Shown one piece after another: positions 44,398 to 52,527 of a stretch of 64,000 nucleotides of DNA. The DNA is taken from the NCBI RefSeq assembly GCF_001457475.1, contig NZ_LN831029.1, positions 5,518,001-5,582,000 on the forward strand, given 5' to 3'. Under the pieces are notes generated by a model. The model saw nothing but the letters and a program-made list of their open reading frames with translations, was not told where the DNA came from and did not search any database. Origin of the DNA: Achromobacter xylosoxidans. Lineage in GTDB: Bacteria > Pseudomonadota > Gammaproteobacteria > Burkholderiales > Burkholderiaceae_B. Position 1 is the first letter of the stretch, and each line of letters opens with the position of its first letter. A program made the translations under genes and the position numbers.

Positions 44398-45399
44398 TCA
44401 CGCCTGTCCGGCGCGCGGCGCGATCGTCACCCAATACGCGCTGCGATAGCGCACCCGCACCGGCAGCGTCGACGGCAAGGCCGCCAGCACCGCGTCGGTG
44501 TCATGCAACTGGAACGCGCCCGAAAGCCGCAGGCCCGCCACTTCGGGGTCGCACCGCAGCAGGCCCGGCCGGTAGCGGCCCAGTTCAGCGGCGAACGCAT
44601 CCAGGCGCCAGGCGTTGACGTGCAGCACGCCACGGGTCCAGTCGGCCGCATGCGGATCGGCCGGCTCGGGGCGCGCGGGCGCGTCATCGCGCAGCCATGC
44701 CTGCTCGCCGGCCGCCAACGGCACGACCACGCCGCCGCCCCGCAGGTTGACGCGCCCTTCCTGCACGCTCACGCGGCAGGCGGCGCCGTCCTGGCGCATG
44801 CAGAAGCGCGCCGCCCGCGCCTGCACCTCGCCCTGCCGGGCGCGCACCACGAACGGGCGCGGATGGGCGCCCGACTCTTCCACGGCGTGGACCGCGATCT
44901 CGCCGGCGCGCAGACGCAGCAACCGCAGGTCGGCGTCGTACAGCACGTCGACCGCGCTGGCGGTGTTCAGGTGCATGGAAGAGCCGTCGCTCAGCGCGAC
45001 CCGGCGCTGCTCGCCCGTGGCGCTGCGGTAGTCGGCGCTCCACTCGAACGGGCTGGCGCGCCACGCGGCCCAGCCGGCGGGGCCGGCCACGATCAGCGCG
45101 GCCAGGGTCTTGAGGGCCGCGCGGCGGCCGGCCAGGTCGGGCCGGTTCAGCGCCGCCATGCCCAACGAGGACGGCACCAGGCCGAGACGCTGGTTGACGC
45201 GCTGCGCCCGTTGCCAGGCATGTTCGTGTTCGGCCCTGCTGGCGCGCCACTGCGCGCAGGCGCGCACGTCGGCCTCGGTGGCGCGCTCGGAACTCAGGCG
45301 CAACAGCCAGCGCGCCGCCTCGCGCGCCACCTTGCGGTCGACGGCGGGCAGCTCGCCCGCGGCGCCCCACGGCGCGCTTACATCACCGCCATGATGCAT
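44398..45399 (-). CDS. hurR: FecR-like membrane sigma regulator
   Basis: 333 residues. The N-terminal cytosolic anti-sigma part has REAARWLLRLSSERATEADVRACAQWRASRAEHEHAWQRAQ; one membrane span near 100-117 (AALKTLAALIVAGPAGWAAW); the periplasmic FecR domain has RRVALSDGSSMHLNTASAVDVLY, RLRAGEIAVHAVE and the C-terminal FAAELGRYRPGLLRCDPEVAGLRLSG. It relays heme occupancy of BhuR to HurI. Its first 22 nt overlap the hurI 3' end. bhuR follows after 112 bp, where the HurI-dependent promoter is expected. Confidence 0.92.
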   Translation of the reverse strand: MHHGGDVSAPWGAAGELPAVDRKVAREAARWLLRLSSERATEADVRACAQWRASRAEHEHAWQRAQRVNQRLGLVPSSLGMAALNRPDLAGRRAALKTLAALIVAGPAGWAAWRASPFEWSADYRSATGEQRRVALSDGSSMHLNTASAVDVLYDADLRLLRLRAGEIAVHAVEESGAHPRPFVVRARQGEVQARAARFCMRQDGAACRVSVQEGRVNLRGGGVVVPLAAGEQAWLRDDAPARPEPADPHAADWTRGVLHVNAWRLDAFAAELGRYRPGLLRCDPEVAGLRLSGAFQLHDTDAVLAALPSTLPVRVRYRSAYWVTIAPRAGQA

Positions 45400-45887
45400 T
45401 GTTCGTACCCCTTGGCGATGTAGCGGTGCACCGAGCGCAGCGACACGTTCAGCCGCGCGGCGATCTCGGCGTGGCCGAGGCCTTCGAGCTGCGCCATCAG
45501 GAAAACCTGCCGCGCCGGAAGCGGCAGGCCCGCCAGCATCTCGTCGATTTCCTGCAGCGTCTCGAGGACCAGCAGGCGCTGCTCGGGCGACGGCGCCCGG
45601 GCCTCGGGCAGCGTGGCCAGCGCGTCCAGGTAGGCCCGTTCGAGCGAGCGGCGCCGGTGCAGGTTCAGCACCAGGCGCTTGGCGATGGTGGTCAGGTAGG
45701 CGCGGGGTTCGCGCAGCGCGTCCAGCTCGTGCCGGTGGCGCAGCACGCGCACGAAGGTGTCCTGCGCCAGGTCTGCGGCGTCGAACGAATCGCCCAGCTT
45801 GGCCCGCAGCCAGTTGTGCAGCCATCCGTGGTGCGCGCGGTAAAGCAGGTGGACGGCGTCGCCGCAGGCAAGCGCAAGGTTGGACAC
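45378..45887 (-). CDS. hurI: ECF sigma factor for heme uptake
   Basis: 169 residues from GTG 45887, which has GGGAG 6 nt upstream; an earlier GTG at 45914 is in frame but abuts the Fur-like site. FecI-type: region 2 DAADLAQDTFVRVLRHRHELDALREPRAYLTTIAKRLVLNL, region 4 LPARQVFLMAQLEGLGHAEIAARLNVSLRSVHRYIAKGYEQC. It would transcribe bhuR when HurR signals heme. Overlaps hurR by 22 nt. Confidence 0.92.
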   Translation of the reverse strand: MSNLALACGDAVHLLYRAHHGWLHNWLRAKLGDSFDAADLAQDTFVRVLRHRHELDALREPRAYLTTIAKRLVLNLHRRRSLERAYLDALATLPEARAPSPEQRLLVLETLQEIDEMLAGLPLPARQVFLMAQLEGLGHAEIAARLNVSLRSVHRYIAKGYEQCIMAVM

Positions 45888-45914
45888 GGTAGGCTCCCGA
45901 ACACACTTGATCAC

Positions 45915-45935
45915 AAATAAAAATCAATCTCATTC
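45915..45935. promoter_or_regulatory. Fur-box-like sequence upstream of hurI
   Basis: A strongly AT-rich 21-bp run in an otherwise GC-rich genome, 28-48 bp upstream of the hurI GTG; the minus strand reads GAATGAGATTGATTTTTATTT, partly matching the GATAAT hexamer array of Fur sites. hurIR is known to be iron-regulated in Bordetella, which supports the reading. Confidence 0.5.
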
Positions 45936-46069
45936 TAAATGGAAAACCCTGACCCAGGTCAAGAACCCCGCCCGCGCAAGGGTGGCGATATGATGGGGAC
46001 GGACTTGCCCGACCGGCCGCCCCGCCGCTGGCGCGACGTCCCTTCCCCCTCTTGCCCAAGGCCGACCCG

Positions 46070-46537
46070 ATGCTCTACAGCGCGTTCAAACTGATCCACC
46101 TGCTGGCCGTCATTCTCTGGGTGGGCGGCATGCTGTTCGCCCACTGTTTCCTGCGGCCGGCGGCCGCGCAGCTGGAGCCGCCACAACGGCTGCGACTGAT
46201 GCATGCGGTGCTCGGCCCGTTCCTGAATGCCGTGCTGGCCGCGATCGTGCTGATCCTGGCCACCGGCGCGGCGATGATCGGCCAGGAGGCGTCCCAGGCC
46301 GCGCAGACGGGCGGCGCCTTCTTCATGCCGCGCGGCTGGACGGTGATGGCCGCCGGCGGATTGATCATGGCCGTGATCTACGCCTACATCCGCGCCGCGC
46401 TCTATCCCCGGCTGCGGGCGGCGGTGGCCGCCTCCGACTGGCCGCGCGGCGGCCAGGCGATGGCCGGCATCCGCCGCTGGGTCGGCGTCAACCTGGCGCT
46501 GGGACTGGCGATCATCGCGGCCGTTTTCCTGCTCTGA
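46070..46537 (+). CDS. Small integral membrane protein, CopD-like
   Basis: 155 residues with four membrane spans (about 4-24, 47-70, 83-105, 132-152). N-terminal FKLIHLLAVILWVGGMLFAHCFLRP resembles the CopD/DUF-type four-helix proteins, with His near membrane faces in LIHLL, FAHCF and LMHAVL that may bind heme or copper. Start ATG 46070 rather than the TTG 18 nt upstream. Divergent from hurI; a link with heme or copper is speculative. Confidence 0.7.
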   Translation: MLYSAFKLIHLLAVILWVGGMLFAHCFLRPAAAQLEPPQRLRLMHAVLGPFLNAVLAAIVLILATGAAMIGQEASQAAQTGGAFFMPRGWTVMAAGGLIMAVIYAYIRAALYPRLRAAVAASDWPRGGQAMAGIRRWVGVNLALGLAIIAAVFLL

Positions 46538-46691
46538 CACCCCGCGGTCCGGTCCGGCCGCTTCGGTGGCGCGCAGCTATCGGCCAGACCACGGCGGCTA
46601 TCGGATTTCTTTGGACTGGTGCAATACGCCGTACATCCGGCGTGGCCACACTGGCTCGGACTCTCGCGGGTCCCACATAAAAGGAAAATCC

Positions 46692-47555
46692 ATGATCAAG
46701 CGCATCCTGCCCCTGGCCGCCCTCGGCCTGTCCTTCGCCACCCTCTCGGTCGCCCTGGCCGCCGCCCCCATCGACAACAGCGCGCTGGAACAGCCCGCGT
46801 TCCGCGACCACAAGGCCACCTATGGCGTGGTGTACCGCCTGCCCAAGGAAGTCAACGCAGTGCTCGACGCGAAGGTCAACGGCACGCTCAAGCAGGACCT
46901 GCTCGCGCTGGGCCTGAAGACCGAGGCGGAAACGCCCAATATCCCCCACGTCACGGTGGTCCACATCCACAGCGCCGACCCCGCCACGCCTCAGCGCATG
47001 CTGCGGGCGCTGCCCAAGCCGCCGGCGCCGCTGGCCGTCACGCTCAAGGGCTTCTACCCCACCGAGGCCGCCAAGGGCGCGGGCCATCCGTGGTGGCTGG
47101 ACCTGGGCGTGGTCAAGAGCGGCGCGGGCTTCGAGGCCATGATGGCCTACAACACGGTAGCCACGGCCGCGCTGGCGCCGCTGCGCGATGGCCCGCTGCC
47201 GCGCGTGACCGGCCCGGTGTACGCCAAGATGGGCGAGGCCGGCCGCGACCTGGTCAAGACCATGGGCGTGAGCGGCGTCAACGTGATGAAGGACGGCAAG
47301 GAAGTGCGCGCCCACAATCCGCACACCACGCTGGTCTACAGCATGGCGCCGTACGACGCCCGCCTGGCCGACGCCATGAAGCAGGAATCCGACAAGTTCA
47401 ACGCCGCGCTGCCCGACGGCATCGCCACCACCTTCAAGGACGTGTCCATCGTCGAGATCGGCTTTGCCGGCAACGTGCTGCGCGAGATCTACCGCGTCAG
47501 CCTGGAAGACGGCTCGGCCATCGACGTGGCCAGCGGCAAGCCGGTCAGCCGCTAG
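46692..47555 (+). CDS. Exported 2H-phosphoesterase-like protein
   Basis: 287 residues. Signal peptide 1-24 (MIKRILPLAALGLSFATLSVALAA). AAGGA lies 7 nt before the ATG. Two H-x-T motifs about 140 residues apart, HVTVVHIH (near 85) and HNPHTTLVYS (near 217), with beta-strand surroundings, match the 2H phosphoesterase fold of LigT/cyclic-phosphodiesterase proteins. Typical members act on 2',3'-cyclic or 2'-5' RNA ends in the cytoplasm; an exported member is unusual. I base the assignment on the motif pair alone. No operon partner. Confidence 0.6.
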   Translation: MIKRILPLAALGLSFATLSVALAAAPIDNSALEQPAFRDHKATYGVVYRLPKEVNAVLDAKVNGTLKQDLLALGLKTEAETPNIPHVTVVHIHSADPATPQRMLRALPKPPAPLAVTLKGFYPTEAAKGAGHPWWLDLGVVKSGAGFEAMMAYNTVATAALAPLRDGPLPRVTGPVYAKMGEAGRDLVKTMGVSGVNVMKDGKEVRAHNPHTTLVYSMAPYDARLADAMKQESDKFNAALPDGIATTFKDVSIVEIGFAGNVLREIYRVSLEDGSAIDVASGKPVSR

Positions 47556-47710
47556 CTGGAAGCATCCGCGGCCAGGCGCTCGCGCAGCACGTCGCGCACC
47601 TGGCCGCGCAGCCACGCCTGCAACGGCGCGGCATGCTGACCGGTATGGCGGTGGCGCAAGGCCTGAGCAGGCGGTCGAAGGTGGTCTCGCGCCCGTGCAT
47701 CGGCTCGAAC
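47552..47710 (-). pseudogene. Possible frameshifted small minus-strand gene
   Basis: A minus-strand frame ending TAG at 47554-47552 reads LRHRHTGQHAAPLQ, AWLRGQVRDVLRERLAAD, ASS before the stop and looks protein-like, but has no start codon in frame. The adjacent frame just upstream reads IIKWFAFEPMHGRETTFDRLL after a possible ATG near 47770. The two join if one base is missing near 47660. Its TAG overlaps the 2H gene TAG. I do not recognise the product; it may be a decayed gene or chance. Confidence 0.22.
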
Positions 47711-47796
47711 GCAAACCACTTGATGATTGAGGGCCGCGGCTTCCGGCTGCTGCCATTCCGTGGCAGCATTACGGCGTCCCGCCCTTGCCCGCCTAC

Positions 47797-48489
47797 ATGT
47801 CCCGCGCCGAACGACTCCTGGACCTGCTGCAGACCCTGCGGCGCCATCGCCTGCCCGTCAGCGGCCACCGCCTGGCGGCCGACCTGGGCGTGAGCCTGCG
47901 CACCCTGTATCGCGACATCGCGACGTTGCAGGCGCAGGGCGCCGAGATCGAGGGCGAGCCGGGCATCGGCTACGTGCTGCGGCCCGGTTTCATGCTGCCG
48001 CCGCTGATGTTCAGCACCGAGGAGATCGAGGCCCTGGTGCTGGGCACCCGCTGGGTGGCCGGCCGTTCCGACCCGCGCCTGGGCCAGGCCGCCGCCAACG
48101 CGCTGGCCAAGATCAGCGCGGTGCTGCCGCGGGAACTGCGCGACGAACTCGACGCCATTCCGCTGCTGGTCGGCCCCAGCAGCTGGGCGGTGGTCGACCG
48201 GGTCGACCTGTCCCAGATCCGCCAGGCGATCCGCTGCGAACAGAAGATCGCCATCACCTACCGCGACGACAAGGGCGCCGACTCCGAGCGCGTCATCTGG
48301 CCGTTCGCCCTGGGTTTTTTCGACAGCGTGCGCATCGTGATGGCCTGGTGCGAACTGCGCCAGGACTTCCGCCATTTCCGCACCGACCGCATCGCCACGC
48401 TCGAACCCGGGCAGCGCTACCCGCGCCGCCGCCATGCCTTGCTCAAGGAGTGGCGCGCCATCAATGCGGCCGAGTGCAACGGCTGCTGA
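47797..48489 (+). CDS. YafY-type HTH/WYL-domain transcriptional regulator
   Basis: 230 residues from the ATG 47797 (a TTG lies four codons earlier). N-terminal HTH_11: RAERLLDLLQTLRRHRLPVSGHRLAADLGVSLRTLYRDIATLQAQGAEIEG. The WYL ligand domain follows (about 135-215; KIAITYRDDKGADSERVIWPFALGFFDSVRIVMAWCELRQDFRHFRTDRI). Likely controls the VOC gene 96 bp downstream, a common pairing for this family. Confidence 0.9.
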   Translation: MSRAERLLDLLQTLRRHRLPVSGHRLAADLGVSLRTLYRDIATLQAQGAEIEGEPGIGYVLRPGFMLPPLMFSTEEIEALVLGTRWVAGRSDPRLGQAAANALAKISAVLPRELRDELDAIPLLVGPSSWAVVDRVDLSQIRQAIRCEQKIAITYRDDKGADSERVIWPFALGFFDSVRIVMAWCELRQDFRHFRTDRIATLEPGQRYPRRRHALLKEWRAINAAECNGC

Positions 48490-48585
48490 CGCGGGGCGGC
48501 CGGTGCGACATCCGGCCAAAGACTGCTGACAAAATCTGACAGCATGTCTTTCTAAGATGAGCGCTCATCCAACCAGGAGCGCATC

Positions 48586-49008
48586 ATGTCCGCCAAGAAC
48601 TTCGTCATTTTCTACGTCGACAAGCCCGAGGCCAGCGCGGCGTTCTACAGCGCGCTGCTGAACCGCCCGCCCGTCGAAAGCTCGCCCACCTTCGCCCTGT
48701 TCGCGCTCGACTCCGGCCTGATGCTGGGCCTGTGGTCGCGCCACACCGTCGAACCGGCCGCGGCCGGCCGCGGCGGCTGCACCGAACTGGCCTTCACCGT
48801 GCCCGACGCCGACGCGCTCGACCAGCGCCACCTCGACTGGAGCCTGCGCGGCCTGCCCATCCTGCAGGCGCCCACCAACATGGACTTCGGCCGCACCTTC
48901 GTGGCGCTCGACCCCGACGGCCACCGCCTGCGCGTGTTCGCCCCGGCGCCCGACACCACGCCCGCCGAGGAGGAACTGGTCACGATCCCAGCATTCCCAG
49001 GAGCCTGA
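48586..49008 (+). CDS. VOC-family (glyoxalase/bleomycin-resistance fold) protein
   Basis: 140 residues; AGGAG 8 nt before the ATG. A single-chain VOC fold with paired beta-alpha-beta-beta-beta modules: FVIFYVDKPEASAAFYSALLNRPPVE, LGLWSRH, ELAFTVPDADALDQ and FVALDPDGHRLRVFAP. The metal-ligand pattern is incomplete by eye. Upstream CTGACA repeats (near 48525-48543) may be the YafY target. Its last 29 nt overlap the convergent permease gene. Confidence 0.87.
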   Translation: MSAKNFVIFYVDKPEASAAFYSALLNRPPVESSPTFALFALDSGLMLGLWSRHTVEPAAAGRGGCTELAFTVPDADALDQRHLDWSLRGLPILQAPTNMDFGRTFVALDPDGHRLRVFAPAPDTTPAEEELVTIPAFPGA

Positions 49009-50290
49009 ACCACAGGTAGTCCAGCGGCACCAGCGCCACGAACGACACCAGCGCGGTCAGCAGGCTCAGCGCCAGGCCGCTGCGCGCCGGCACCTGGCCC
49101 ATGCCCATCGCCACCACGATGGGCGAAGCCTGGTACGGCATGATGACGGTGGCGTAGCCGGCCACCTGCGCCATCAGCACCGTCATCAACGAAAAGCCCG
49201 ATGCCTGCGCCAGCGTCTCGGCCAGCGGCGTGTACAAGGCCGGCACGCCGTTGGCCGTGACCACGAAGTTCAGCGCGGCCGACAGCCCCACCAGCGAAAA
49301 GAAGCTTTGCATCGGCGCGTCGGGCGACAGCGGCAGCCAGGCCTGCAGGGCGCGGCCGATGATGCCGCCCAGGCCGCTGTCCGCCACCATCGCGGCCAGC
49401 CCCAGGATGCCCGCCACATAGATCGCGGTGCGAAAGTTCACTTCCTTGCCGAACTGCTCGCCGCTGACGAACCCCACCCTGGGCAACAGGCACACGCAGG
49501 CCGCAGCCAGCCCGACCCAGGCCGGCGACACGCCATGCCATCCGTCGGTCACCCAGCCCAGCAGCGTCAACCCCAACAACACCACCAGGCGCTTTTCAGC
49601 CGTCGTCAGCGGCAGGGCCGGCGCGGCGGGCGGCGCCGCTTCCGGCGTGTCGCGGAACAGCCACGCAATACAGGCCACCAGCACCGCGCCTTTCAGGATG
49701 CCCAGCACCGGCGCATGCAGCCACAGGTATGGCAGATAGCCCAGCTGCAGGCCGTAGCTGGATTCGATGCTGCCGGCCATCACCAGGTTGGGCACGTTGG
49801 CCGGCAGGATGGAGGTGGACAGCTGGAAAGTGCCGAAGCCCACCGCCAGCGCCAGCCCGATTCGCCCGCGCCGTCCCGCCGCCAGCCCGATCCGGTCGGC
49901 GTACGCCAGCACGATCGGCATCAGCAGCGCGATGCGGCCCATGTTCGACGGCATCACGAAAGCCAGCAGGTACGTCAGCGCGACCACGCCGGCCACCACC
50001 TTCGGATATGAACCCGACAGGCGCCGCGACAACGCGCCCGCCATGCGGTCGGCCAGGCCCGTGTACTTCAGCGCCAGCCCCAATACGTAGCCGCTCAGCA
50101 CCAGCCAGAACGCCGCCGACGAGAACCCCGAAAACACCACATCGCGCGAGGCGACCGCCAGGATCATCGCGGCGCTGAAGAACAGCAGCGCCGTCAGGTA
50201 CTCAGGCAGCCGCGAAAAGGCCCACAACGCGATCGTGATCGCGGTGATCAGCGCGGGTAGAATCGGAAAACCGGAGGCGACCAGATGCAT
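48980..50290 (-). CDS. SLC13/DASS-type anion permease
   Basis: 436-residue inner-membrane protein with 11-12 spans. Features of the divalent anion:sodium symporter family: AFVMPSNMGRIALLMPIVLAYADRIG, a region with SILPANVPNLVMAGSIESSYG, and the second-half ATVIMPYQASPIVVAMGMGQ. Substrate is probably a di- or tricarboxylate or sulfate-like anion. Divergent from the LysR gene at 50401 with a 110-bp gap, hence probably controlled by it. Confidence 0.82.
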   Translation of the reverse strand: MHLVASGFPILPALITAITIALWAFSRLPEYLTALLFFSAAMILAVASRDVVFSGFSSAAFWLVLSGYVLGLALKYTGLADRMAGALSRRLSGSYPKVVAGVVALTYLLAFVMPSNMGRIALLMPIVLAYADRIGLAAGRRGRIGLALAVGFGTFQLSTSILPANVPNLVMAGSIESSYGLQLGYLPYLWLHAPVLGILKGAVLVACIAWLFRDTPEAAPPAAPALPLTTAEKRLVVLLGLTLLGWVTDGWHGVSPAWVGLAAACVCLLPRVGFVSGEQFGKEVNFRTAIYVAGILGLAAMVADSGLGGIIGRALQAWLPLSPDAPMQSFFSLVGLSAALNFVVTANGVPALYTPLAETLAQASGFSLMTVLMAQVAGYATVIMPYQASPIVVAMGMGQVPARSGLALSLLTALVSFVALVPLDYLWFRLLGMLGS

Positions 50291-50400
50291 GAAGAAACCA
50301 CCAAAAAAAACACGAATCGGCGCAGTGTACGGACCCTGTCCGCCGCTGAAAATGCGCCATTCGCAGAGGCAGCCTGCGCGCCTCGCGTAGGCTCGCCGCC

Positions 50401-51321
50401 ATGCGTTTCGACCTGACCGATCTGGCGCTTTTCCTGCACGTGGTGCAGGCAGGCAGCATCACCCACGGCGCCGCCCGCGCCAACCTGGCGCTGGCCGCCG
50501 CCAGCGCCCGCATCCGCAACCTCGAAGCCTCTCTCGGCACGCCGCTGCTGGAACGCCGCCGCCAGGGCGTCATTCCCACTCCGGCGGGCCTGAAACTGGC
50601 CGCGCACGCCCGCGTGATGCTGGCCCAGGCCGACCGCCTGCGCGACGACCTGGCCGATTTCTCCGGCGAATTCGGCGGCTCGGTGCGCCTGCTGTCCAAC
50701 ACCAACGCCCTGACCGCCTTCCTGCCCGAAGCGCTCGGCGGTTTCCTGGCGGCGCACCCGCGCATCAACGTCGAATTGCAGGAGATGCTGAGCGACGAGA
50801 TCGTCGAGTGCATCGCCGATGGCTCGGCCGACATCGGCATCGTTGCCGGCACCGTCGATACCGGCGCGCTGCAGACCTACCCGTACCATTGCGATCGCTT
50901 CGTGCTGATCGTGCCCGCCGGCCATGCGCTGGCGGGCGCCGCCGAAACCGCCTTCCGCGACGTGCTGGACGAGGATTTTGTCGGCCTCGACCGCAGCAGC
51001 GCGCTGCAACGCTTCCTGGCGCGCCAGGCGCTGGTGGCGGGCGGGCCGATCAAGCTGCGCGTGCAGCTGCGCAGCTTCGACGCCATGTGCCGGCTGGTCG
51101 AGGCCGGCGTCGGTGTCGGCATCGTGCCCGAGACCACGGCCAACAGCATGTGCCGGCTGCTCGACGTGGTGTCGGTGGCACTGACCGACGCCTGGGCTTC
51201 GCGCCAACTGCTGCTGTGCGTGCAAGCGCGCGAAACGCTCAGCGCCCGCGCCCGCCGCCTGCTCGACCACCTGCTGGCCGACGCCGCCCGGATCACGCCG
51301 CCGAATACAGATCCGTCATGA
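50401..51321 (+). CDS. LysR-family transcriptional regulator
   Basis: 306 residues. HTH: RFDLTDLALFLHVVQAGSITHGAARANLALAAASARIRNLEASLGTPLLERRRQGVIPTPAG. The recognition helix is Ala-rich (LALAAASARI) where SQPAVS is usual. The effector domain has GGSVRLLSNTNALTAFLPEAL and AGVGVGIVPETTA. Divergent from the anion permease; its last 29 nt overlap the convergent threonine-synthase-like gene. Confidence 0.9.
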   Translation: MRFDLTDLALFLHVVQAGSITHGAARANLALAAASARIRNLEASLGTPLLERRRQGVIPTPAGLKLAAHARVMLAQADRLRDDLADFSGEFGGSVRLLSNTNALTAFLPEALGGFLAAHPRINVELQEMLSDEIVECIADGSADIGIVAGTVDTGALQTYPYHCDRFVLIVPAGHALAGAAETAFRDVLDEDFVGLDRSSALQRFLARQALVAGGPIKLRVQLRSFDAMCRLVEAGVGVGIVPETTANSMCRLLDVVSVALTDAWASRQLLLCVQARETLSARARRLLDHLLADAARITPPNTDPS

Positions 51322-52426
51322 ACTGCGTGGCCTTGATGCCGGTGCCGGTCAGCAGCACCACGGTGCGCTCGGTCTCGCGGATCGCGCCGCGCGCGCGCAG
51401 CATATCCAGCGCCGCCGCCGCGGTGGCGCTGGTGGGCTCGGCGTAGAGCCCCATTGCCGCCAGCCTGCGCACGGCGGCAACGATGTCCGCCTCCGGCACC
51501 GCGACGGTCTGGCCGCCGCTGGCGCGGATCGCCTGCAACACCTCGCGCAGCCGCACCGGCCGCTTGATCGCGGTGCCTTCGGCCACCGTCGGCAGCACCT
51601 CGCGCGGCACCGGCGTGTCGACCCCGGCATGGAAGCTGGCGTCCACCGGCGAGCAGTTCAGGGGCTGGGCCACGAACAGGCGCGGCAGGCGTTGGATCTG
51701 TCCGGCCGCAAGCAGCTCGGCAAAGCCGATGGCGCAGCCCAGCACATTGCTGCCCGCGCCCGCCGGAATCACCACATTGTCCGGCGCCTCGAAGCCGAAG
51801 TCCTCCCACATCTCATAGGCGATGGACTTGGTGCCCTGCAGGAAGAACGGCTGCCAGTTGTGGCTGGCGTAGAAGATGCGCGCGGACGCCTCGATCGCCG
51901 CGGTCTCGGCGTTTTCGCGCGGCCCTTGCACCAGTTGCACGTCGGCGCCGAATGCGCGGATCTGCGCCACCTTGGCGGTCGAGGTATAGGCGGGCGCGAA
52001 GATGGTGACGTCCATGCCCGCCGCCGCGCCAAAGGCGGCGATGGCGGCGCCGCCGTTACCCGAGCTGTCCTCGGCGATGGCGCGGATGCCGATCTGGCGC
52101 AGCCACGACAGCATCACCGCCGCGCCACGGTCCTTGAAGCTGCAGGTCGGGTTGAACCATTCCAGCTTGAAATGCGGCCGCAGGCCGCCCCAGGCGCGCT
52201 CGACCATCGGCGTGCCGCCCTCGCCCATCGACACCGGCCGCGCCACGGCGCCCGGCAGCGCGGCGCGGTAGCGCCACAGCGAACGCTCGCCCCGGTCGAT
52301 GTCGTCCCGCGAGATGCCCGGCAGCGGCGAGATCATCAAGGGCGCGCGCGCATCGGAACACCAGCGGGCCTCATCCAGCGCATGGCGCGCGCCGGTGACG
52401 GGATCGAAATAGTGGGGATCTGACAT
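51293..52426 (-). CDS. Threonine-synthase-like PLP enzyme
   Basis: 377 residues from ATG 52426. Fold-type-II PLP enzyme: the PLP Lys in NPTCSFKDRGAAVMLSW, EDSSGNGGAAIAAFGAAAG, the phosphate-binding VIPAGAGSNVLG, and the closing VVLLTGTGIKATQ. The N-terminal YFDPVTGARH and LPGAVARPVSMGEGGTPMVE follow threonine synthase. Stand-alone copies next to a LysR gene are more likely catabolic lyases or specialised synthases than the biosynthetic enzyme. Divergent from the LysR at 52528, its probable regulator. Confidence 0.8.
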   Translation of the reverse strand: MSDPHYFDPVTGARHALDEARWCSDARAPLMISPLPGISRDDIDRGERSLWRYRAALPGAVARPVSMGEGGTPMVERAWGGLRPHFKLEWFNPTCSFKDRGAAVMLSWLRQIGIRAIAEDSSGNGGAAIAAFGAAAGMDVTIFAPAYTSTAKVAQIRAFGADVQLVQGPRENAETAAIEASARIFYASHNWQPFFLQGTKSIAYEMWEDFGFEAPDNVVIPAGAGSNVLGCAIGFAELLAAGQIQRLPRLFVAQPLNCSPVDASFHAGVDTPVPREVLPTVAEGTAIKRPVRLREVLQAIRASGGQTVAVPEADIVAAVRRLAAMGLYAEPTSATAAAALDMLRARGAIRETERTVVLLTGTGIKATQFMTDLYSAA

Positions 52427-52489
52427 GGCGATCAACCTGGAGAAAGTCGAGGATGGGCGCAGTCTAGGTCCGCCCGAGCGCTCCGCGTT

Positions 52490-52515
52490 GCAATATCATG
52501 TTGCGATAAATGCAA
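52490..52515. promoter_or_regulatory. LysR-type operator with three phased half-sites
   Basis: GCAA (52490), TTGC (52501) and GCAA (52512) alternate at exactly 11-bp steps in the 101-bp gap between the divergent threonine-synthase-like and LysR genes. One helical turn per step puts all half-sites on one DNA face, fitting binding and sliding by a LysR tetramer. Confidence 0.55.
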
Positions 52516-52527
52516 TGGAGAACCGCC

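Noticed and set aside
45888..45914. Upstream GTG (45914) as hurI start
   Set aside because: It has no Shine-Dalgarno sequence and abuts the Fur-like site. The GTG at 45887 has GGGAG at 6 nt.
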